NCBI RefSeq assembly: GCF_028640845.1
Contig: NC_080541.1
Location: 178,848,502 to 178,912,501 of the forward strand
DNA from: Ahaetulla prasina
Lineage: Eukaryota; Chordata; Lepidosauria; Squamata; Colubridae
DNA length: 64,000 nt
Reading direction: 5' to 3'
How positions within the stretch are numbered: position 1 is the stretch's first letter; the number at the start of each line of letters is the position of its first letter. A program made the translations under genes and the position numbers. Below the pieces are notes generated by a model, which did not search any database, was not told where the DNA came from, and saw nothing but the letters and a program-made list of their open reading frames with translations. Below, one piece after another: positions 61,301 through 64,000 of this stretch.

Positions 61301-61927
61301 TCAGGAAGAAATGGGGATTTTGAAGTAACCTTCCCCTGGAGTAGGGAGGGAATGGAGATTTTACAGTATCCTTCCCCTGCCATGCCCACCAAGCCACACC
61401 CACCAAGCCACACCATGCCCACCAAGCCCACAGAACCAGTAGTAAAAAAATTTGAATCTCATCACTAGTTCTGAGGCTGTTCATTTATATGTTTGAAGAT
61501 AAAAAGCATAAGTGATTCTACAATTTTTTGAAATGAACTGTAGATCTTACTGGAATATTAAAAGCGTTTGATCAGTTATTAAGAATAGAGAACATGGAAT
61601 ATTGCTGGAAAATATGTATGTGGAAGCCTAGCAAATCTCCCCCACCTAGAGTTAGTTTCCCATCTCTTGCATCTAAGGTTATGTGGCTCAGGCTATCACA
61701 ATAAGCCATAGTTTATTTGTTTGTCTATCTATTATGCAAAAATAAGGATTGAATTTGTCAGTTTTGGTTTGTTGTGTAAGCCTAAATCCAACCTTGGTTA
61801 ACTATGTTGTGTTATTTTCACATTTAGTTCATGAACTAATAAAAGCTTCTTGTTGTTTTTTCAGAAAAATGTACCAAGTGCTACTACAGTGGTTGACCAG
61901 AAAGTAGAATGGGGAAACCAAACATAG
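31960..61927 (+). CDS. ADGRE-like: Adhesion GPCR subfamily E-like receptor, copy B (16 coding exons, spliced)
   Basis: Tandem paralogue of the upstream receptor, same strand, 615 residues. Exons: 31960-31990, 35329-35364, 38421-38471, 47496-47572, 49230-49322, 50853-51030, 51979-52092, 52429-52625, 54421-54579, 54980-55174, 55519-55754, 55925-55985, 56786-56877, 57803-57971, 59334-59429, 61865-61927 (1848 nt, open frame). Architecture: signal peptide, short one-Cys N-terminal segment, stalk, GAIN domain, GPS (cleavage predicted at Leu299/Ser300), seven helices, short tail. Nine exons have exactly the same length as in copy A and every intron phase matches. The locus is about 30 kb because introns 1-3 are swollen by transposons. 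No EGF exon is visible. GPS through TM2 is almost identical to copy A, whereas exons 3-6 and 15-16 are strongly diverged. No stop, frameshift or broken splice site was found, so it is probably functional. Confidence 0.92.
32437..32690 (-). repeat. L2-type LINE 3' end (minus strand)
   Basis: (TTTA)n tail followed by ATACCGCCCTTCTCCCGAAG and GACTCAGGGCGGTGTACAG, the inverse of the tail at 4230-4300. Confidence 0.8.
32999..33665 (-). mobile_element. Penelope-like element with GIY-YIG endonuclease remnant
   Basis: Minus-strand frame from 33665 down to 32999 reads [20 protein letters not shown] (TYIG is the second half of the GIY-YIG motif), then [27 protein letters not shown] and [18 protein letters not shown], then a low-complexity Gln/Thr/Pro tail. 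The reverse transcriptase part is absent. Confidence 0.85.
33697..34080 (+). mobile_element. Penelope-like 3' fragment in opposite orientation
   Basis: The first ~130 bp (ATACATGCAGCAGACTGACA onward) repeat 33043-33181 inverted. It ends with the hammerhead-like core and ACCAAAGACCTACATATATA. Confidence 0.85.
33990..34032 (+). ncRNA. Hammerhead ribozyme-like core A (in Penelope-like element)
   Basis: CTGAAGA (33993-33999) fits CUGANGA; GACGAA (34001-34006) pairs with TTCGTC (34013-34018) as stem II with loop TGAGAC; GAAA follows at 34019-34022, then CGTC with GTC ending at 34026 as the cleavage triplet. Stem III would be only ACGT, self-complementary, suggesting a dimeric ribozyme. Hammerheads are known in Penelope-like elements. 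Confidence 0.65.
34096..34139. repeat. (TG)n microsatellite between inverted element ends
   Basis: About 22 TG units flanked by ATATAT on both sides and by inverted copies of ACCAAAGACCTACAT. Confidence 0.95.
34150..34275 (-). ncRNA. Penelope-like end with hammerhead-like core B (minus strand)
   Basis: Minus strand: CTGAAGA at 34244-34238, stem II GATGAA/TTTGTC with two wobble pairs, GAAAC then GTC (34218-34211). Inverted copy of core A; together they form a large hairpin around the (TG)n. Confidence 0.55.
34287..34654. mobile_element. Solo LTR, 368 bp, inside a Penelope-like copy
   Basis: TGTCAAGGTTCCAG to TCCAGGCCTGACA with 5-bp duplication GCCTG at 34282-34286 and 34655-34659. Distinct from the TGTTGTG family. 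Confidence 0.85.
34655..34756 (+). ncRNA. Penelope-like end with degenerate hammerhead core C
   Basis: CTGAAGA (34657-34663) and GAAA (34683-34686) remain, but stem II has an A-C mismatch (GACAAA/TTCGTC) and the cleavage triplet is TTC. Probably inactive. Confidence 0.5.
35329..35364 (+). CDS. Copy B exon 2: end of signal peptide
   Basis: 36 bases, phase 1-1, encoding [12 protein letters not shown]. Probable cleavage after Ala15 or Ala19. Acceptor TTTATTTTAG. Confidence 0.8.
35574..36128 (-). mobile_element. LINE 3' end (minus strand), same family as 16152-17452
   Basis: Shares TAGGACAGGAACG and the ORF end ERVQKYFTR and [20 protein letters not shown]. 5'-truncated at the boundary with the next LINE. 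Confidence 0.85.
36142..37392 (+). mobile_element. L2-group LINE 3' end with (TAA)n tail, split by a solo LTR
   Basis: After the LTR the plus frame reads [30 protein letters not shown] and [20 protein letters not shown], typical LINE ORF ends. The 3' UTR ends in CATTGTACATATGTTGTGCA and (TAA)n at 37324-37392. Confidence 0.85.
36308..36865 (-). mobile_element. Solo LTR, 558 bp
   Basis: Minus orientation TGTTGTGGCTCCAGCC to GGGGACAGAACA; duplication GACAG at 36303-36307 and 36866-36870. Acidic frame [14 protein letters not shown] in its 5' part, as in the related LTRs at 23182, 26592 and 28600. Confidence 0.88.
37428..37580. mobile_element. Partial mariner-like MITE
   Basis: GTAGTCCTCGACTTATGACC and AATTGAGCCCAAAATTTCTG match the left end of the family at 59622. 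The right half is missing. Confidence 0.6.
38421..38471 (+). CDS. Copy B exon 3: short N-terminal segment
   Basis: 51 bases, phase 1-1, encoding [17 protein letters not shown]. One cysteine; no Cys cluster, acidic motif or repeat as in copy A exon 3 (174 bases). Confidence 0.75.
38523..39530 (-). mobile_element. L2-type LINE 3' part (minus strand)
   Basis: Minus frames 38751-39143 and 39109-39468 give [48 protein letters not shown] and [17 protein letters not shown], the distal RT/C-terminal part of L2-type LINEs. A frameshift separates the frames. Confidence 0.88.
40060..40150. repeat. Half hAT MITE
   Basis: AAGGGTCTCCAATCTTGAAA and TTCAACTCCCAGAATTCC match one arm of the palindromic MITE at 6806. 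Confidence 0.6.
41645..42722 (-). mobile_element. LINE with RT C-terminal frame and (AATAG)n tail (minus strand)
   Basis: Minus frame 41931-42683 is open for 250 codons: [34 protein letters not shown] and [14 protein letters not shown], then [20 protein letters not shown]. Same family as 27756-30960. Its 3' end is (AATAG)n at 41648-41671. 5'-truncated, nested in the half-L1-like element. Confidence 0.9.
43739..44311 (-). pseudogene. L1 ORF1-like coiled-coil ORF of the retroelement
   Basis: 190-residue open frame, starting [18 protein letters not shown], with heptad-like Leu/Ile spacing and three internal repeats of the NLNLE unit. ORF1p of L1 elements is a coiled-coil RNA-binding protein. 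The frame stops before the conserved C-terminal part, which continues in another frame, so it is broken. Confidence 0.6.
45400..46998 (+). mobile_element. Half-L1-like retroelement, 1.6 kb, perfect target-site duplication
   Basis: Flanked by a perfect 17-bp duplication (45383-45399 and 46999-47015, AGAAAACAAGTCATCTA) and ending in GAATAAAAAAA. Starts GGGCTTCTGGTGGCTCCG like the copy at 7682. A 113-codon frame (46088-46429, starts [14 protein letters not shown]) shows no domain I recognise. Shorter than its relatives, apparently by internal deletion. In copy B intron 3. Confidence 0.85.
47496..47572 (+). CDS. Copy B exon 4: stalk
   Basis: 77 bases like copy A, phase 1 to 0. Starts [14 protein letters not shown] after a split Lys codon and has a single Cys (SNQC). 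It lies 9 kb from exon 3 across a transposon-filled intron, but length, phase and a 3' Cys match copy A. Confidence 0.78.
48090..48604. mobile_element. hAT-type element, 515 bp
   Basis: Ends CAAGGGTAGTCGACC and GGCTGACTACCACTG, flanked by CTTTAGCA/GTTTAGCA. Copy B intron 4. Confidence 0.8.
49074..49150. repeat. Partial palindromic hAT MITE
   Basis: CAGGAGTCTCCAACCTTGGC to GCCAAGGTTAGAGACCCC, same family as 6806; no clear duplication. About 80 bp upstream of copy B exon 5. Confidence 0.65.
49230..49322 (+). CDS. Copy B exon 5: stalk, one Cys missing
   Basis: 31 codons like copy A, starting [10 protein letters not shown] and ending NETTLK. The second cysteine of copy A (exon position 20) is Asn here. 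Confidence 0.82.
49757..49953. mobile_element. hAT-type element, 197 bp
   Basis: Ends CAGTGATGGGTTACTACTGG and GAAGCCCACTACTG with CTATCATT/CTATCATC. Copy B intron 5. Confidence 0.85.
50853..51030 (+). CDS. Copy B exon 6: GAIN subdomain A
   Basis: Phase 0 to 1. Starts [14 protein letters not shown] and contains a helical run ([16 protein letters not shown]), ending NFTG. N-glycosylation sites NRS, NIS and NFT. Confidence 0.86.
51211..51600 (-). mobile_element. LINE 3' end with long (AATAG)n tail (minus strand)
   Basis: About 15 AATAG units (51211-51288), then TATTGGCCAAATGTGAATAT and the 3' UTR shared with 41672-41940. Only the 3' UTR is retained. Copy B intron 6. Confidence 0.9.
51979..52092 (+). 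CDS. Copy B exon 7: GAIN domain
   Basis: 38 codons, phase 1-1, with [10 protein letters not shown] and [10 protein letters not shown]; three codons shorter than copy A near its 3' end. Confidence 0.88.
52429..52625 (+). CDS. Copy B exon 8: GAIN subdomain B
   Basis: Starts [18 protein letters not shown] and ends VNLTFQHVK; one codon shorter than copy A and roughly 70 percent identical to it. Confidence 0.92.
52782..54188. mobile_element. hAT-type element, 1.4 kb, in copy B intron 8
   Basis: Ends CAGGGGTGGGTTC and GCAACCCACTACTG with perfect duplication CAGTAAAT (52774-52781 and 54189-54196). Contains a half MITE (about 53050-53145) and a CR1 fragment (about 53160-53370, GCACCAGAAGGCAAAACAAG). 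No transposase frame. Confidence 0.88.
54421..54579 (+). CDS. Copy B exon 9: GPS autoproteolysis site
   Basis: 53 codons, four base differences from copy A. CVHW, HGC and [12 protein letters not shown]; cleavage at 299/300. The second GPS Trp is absent here too. Confidence 0.95.
54980..55174 (+). CDS. Copy B exon 10: TM1-TM2
   Basis: 65 codons, acceptor TTTACAG. Starts [10 protein letters not shown] where copy A has [10 protein letters not shown]; the remaining bases are identical. Confidence 0.95.
55519..55754 (+). CDS. Copy B exon 11: TM3-TM4
   Basis: 236 bases, starting [10 protein letters not shown]. Six substitutions relative to copy A in about 79 residues, including Leu to Arg near the end of loop 2 (GTRY). 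Confidence 0.95.
55925..55985 (+). CDS. Copy B exon 12: loop 2 and TM5 start
   Basis: 61 bases encoding [20 protein letters not shown]; conserved loop 2 Cys. Confidence 0.93.
56404..56700. repeat. Unclassified repeat, hAT-like left end
   Basis: Starts CAGCAGTCTCCAACCTTTC and is CpG/CA-rich inside. No matching right end found. Copy B intron 12. Confidence 0.4.
56786..56877 (+). CDS. Copy B exon 13: TM5 end, loop 3
   Basis: [20 protein letters not shown] followed by [11 protein letters not shown]. Donor GTAAGA. Confidence 0.92.
57605..57732. mobile_element. Palindromic hAT MITE
   Basis: CAGGGCTGGGCAACTATGGC to GCCATAGTTGCCCAGCCCTG with duplication CCTTAGAT on both sides; lies 70 bp before copy B exon 14. 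Confidence 0.92.
57803..57971 (+). CDS. Copy B exon 14: TM6-TM7
   Basis: [16 protein letters not shown] in TM6/loop 3 and [19 protein letters not shown] in TM7. Donor GTGTTG, with a hAT-like insertion starting 11 bases after the exon. Confidence 0.95.
57983..58159. mobile_element. hAT-type insertion 11 bp after the exon 14 donor of copy B
   Basis: CAATGTTTTTCAATCTTTTC to GGCTGAGAATCACTG, imperfect 8-bp flanks TTGTATAG/ATGTAGAA. Copy A has uninterrupted GTGATGTATAGAAG at this place, marking the empty site. Confidence 0.7.
59058..59272. mobile_element. Mariner-like MITE, diverged
   Basis: ACAGGTAGTTCTTATTTAGC to GCTAAATGAGGACTTCCC, inverted ends. Just upstream of copy B exon 15. Confidence 0.65.
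59334..59429 (+). CDS. Copy B exon 15: proximal tail
   Basis: 32 codons, [20 protein letters not shown], ending PISNPS. Two adjacent Cys could be palmitoylated. Confidence 0.88.
59622..60998. mobile_element. Mariner-like MITE interrupted by a hAT element
   Basis: Left end GGTAGTCCTCGACTTACGAC, right end GTAAGTCAAGGACTGCCTGT. Interrupted at GTTTTGCC by 59695-60668. Confidence 0.75.
59695..60668. mobile_element. hAT-type element, 974 bp
   Basis: Perfect inverted ends CAGGGGTGAAAT and ATTTCACCCCTG with perfect 8-bp duplication GTTTTGCC (59687-59694 and 60669-60676). No transposase. Copy B intron 15. Confidence 0.93.
61174..61469. mobile_element. hAT-type element, same family as 19882
   Basis: Contains TAGCAGAAATTTTGAGTAGT and the CCACCAAGCCACACC region seen at 20050. 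Ends are worn and the duplication is unclear. Confidence 0.65.
61865..61927 (+). CDS. Copy B exon 16: C-terminus
   Basis: Encodes [20 protein letters not shown] and stop TAG. Same length as copy A exon 16. ATTAAA at 61991-61996 and AATAAA at 63435-63440 are possible poly(A) signals; neither can be confirmed. Confidence 0.85.
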   Translation, partial: KNVPSATTVVDQKVEWGNQT

Positions 61928-63955
61928 CTTACTATCTCTCTTTTGGACTCTTCTGTTCAGTTTGAACAAAACTGAAGAAAAATTGAATATATTAAACCCT
62001 TTGTTTTCCTGTTGTCTCTCAGCCCTTTAATGTAACTTGAAATCCAGAACCATACTGAAAACATAACTTTTAGCTGATTCCCTACTTTCATTGTCATTTT
62101 CTCTCTGTTCTCCCTATAGTATATAATGTATATAGTATGTGCTATATATAGGACAGTATTCAGCTGTTTTACATTCAGAGTATTTCAACTTTGCAAAGGA
62201 CATATTTAAAATGTTTTATACAACCCTAATACAGCACTTTTCCAGCCTTTTTCTGTGCATTGCTCTTTTAGGGAATGTCATGTTTACTAAGGCTGAACAT
62301 GGGTTGAAGGAATACAAAGGATGTGCCAACATAACAGTATCTTGACAGCAACATTCCTCTTCCTAATGACAGTATACTTTTAAACTGATCAATAGATTCT
62401 TTTTTGTGCTGCCAAAAAAAGTATTTATTGCAATCCTAAATCCTTATCTGTGGCAACATAAACACATTGAAAACTACAGAAATTTCTGCTTAGAGAAGGA
62501 AAACACAACTGAAATAGTCCAGAGAGACAAATATGCCAGTTTGAAATGATCCAAGAATGGTCAGTTTCCAGACCAAAATTCTGCTAGATTGTCCAAGAAA
62601 GCCAAAGCACCATACAGTTAGGTTGGATTAGAAGGAGGTGGGATGTCTCTGAGGATGGGCATGTGTAATGCTGATTGCCACAAAGAGCCAGTCAAGGCAC
62701 AGTTTCCTTTATACAGACCATATTTCTACAGGATGAACCAATTAGTATGGCTCATTTGTGAGACATACTTCATACTTTCAAGTGGATGACTCAAGTTCCT
62801 TTGCTCTTCTCTTGTCAATTGGTGGTGTCTTCCTGGGCTTGGGTGGGATTTACCTAGCTCAACTTCTGTATCAGCTGATTCAGCCTGCACTGACCCTGTA
62901 CTTCCTCTCTTCAACCAATTCCTGTGGTTGAGGCTGAGACTCAGATTGGTCAAGCTGTTCTACTTCTGAACCAAAAGACTCAGACTGATCTTTAACATAC
63001 ATTGGGTAAAGATTAGAAGATTCTACAACCATGTTGGTACAAAAACAGTATAATTAATTGTAAGAAACAACTTGATCCTTCCAATCCTATCAATCCAGAT
63101 GGAGTTGAATATTTAGGAATAGTTTATAAAACGTTGGTATTAATTTTAAATTGCAGTCTAGATTCCTTTTTTTGTATACCGTAATTAAAAATGGAACTTG
63201 TGTCATAGCAACAACTTTCATTATCATTGCTTGTAGGAATAAATTCTACTTAAAATGTTATTTTTGTTTTAAGCAATTCTCAAAGCCCCAAAGCCCTAAA
63301 TTTGCATTTTTCTTGGAACAGCCATATTGCACTGCAAACCTACACTGAGTTTGGAATCAACTACTGTTCCAAGATCTTATATTGTATCTTTGAGCACTCT
63401 AATACATTGTGATTATTCTTTTTTCAAGTATGAAAATAAATTAGTTCAAGACGTGATAAGACGGATCATTTTATTATCATTTTGTCTGGTTAAACATTAA
63501 TTGTTGAACCAAATCCAGTTAAACATGTCTCCAGGTGCTGAAGGCAGCTTCCCTGAGGAACTCCTTATTTATTTTATTCCAAAACAATAATGGTGTGAGA
63601 TAAAATTGTTTGAGAAAAAGTCAGCTATTGAGTTTCATTGCTGAAGGTATCATTTGGCTGGATCTGGATGGATCTCCCTGCTCTTGGTCCAATACCTTAA
63701 GCAATACGTTAATTGGCTCTCATATTAAACCCAATTCTTCAAATACTCTGGGAGGATGTGCTGAGATTTGAACTCACCATTTTAATCTTTTTCAAAATGG
63801 TTCTTGATTTATGTCGTTGATTCTGTTTTTTTTTAAGGGTGTGTGTGTTTGTTTTAGTTATCTGTTCATTAATCCATTTAAAATACTTTATTTATTAAAA
63901 AATAAACTATTTTAAAGGCATTAATTAGTTCAACTTAGCTAATAATTTTACTAGC
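61928..63955. other. 3' flank of copy B, no further gene seen
   Basis: The first ~70 bases are homologous to the 3' UTR of copy A. The remainder shows only short open frames and no repeat I can name. Confidence 0.5.
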
Positions 63956-63960
63956 TGATT

Positions 63961-64000
63961 CTTTCTTTCTTTCTTTCTTTCTTTCTCTTTCTTTCTTTCT
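63961..64000. repeat. (CTTT)n microsatellite at the window edge
   Basis: TTCTTTCTTT units run to the end of the window with one CTCTTT interruption. Confidence 0.9.

Overview
The window looks like nuclear DNA of a squamate reptile, most probably a snake. It is AT-rich and intron-rich and is packed with CR1/L2-type LINEs, tRNA-derived SINEs including a Sauria SINE, Penelope-like elements, hAT and mariner-like MITEs and solo LTRs. Several LINE 3' ends run into (AATAG)n arrays, the arrangement known for the microsatellite-seeding CR1-L3 (Snake1) LINEs of advanced snakes. There is no sign of bacterial or viral gene organisation.

The only host genes I can support are two tandem plus-strand paralogues of the adhesion GPCR subfamily E (EMR/CD97, ADGRE). 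Copy A spans 1941-19735 (16 coding exons, 660 codons before the stop). Copy B spans 31960-61927 (16 coding exons, 615 codons before the stop). I reconstructed both by hand from splice sites. All intron phases agree between the copies and both reading frames are open from Met to stop. Each encodes a signal peptide, a short non-EGF N-terminal segment, a stalk, a GAIN domain with GPS autoproteolysis motif, a class B-type seven-helix domain and a short tail. No EGF-like exon is visible, although EGF modules are the usual hallmark of the subfamily.

Layout: 1-1862 upstream flank with a SINE and CR1; 1863-1890 a promoter-proximal block conserved between the copies; 1941-19735 copy A, whose introns hold a half-L1-like retroelement, hAT elements, a LINE and a near-perfect ~750 bp palindrome; 19736-31870 intergenic DNA with nested hAT, solo LTR, L2 and CR1 insertions; 31871-31898 the second copy of the promoter block; 31960-61927 copy B, whose introns hold Penelope-like pieces with hammerhead-ribozyme-like cores, LINEs, solo LTRs and two more half-L1-like elements; 61928-64000 the 3' flank.

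The two receptors differ most at the extracellular N-terminus and the cytoplasmic tail, and are nearly identical from the GPS exon through TM2, introns included. That pattern suggests recent gene conversion of the cleavage/tethered-agonist and TM1-TM2 block, with divergent evolution of the probable ligand-binding end. By family knowledge these would be surface receptors of myeloid cells.
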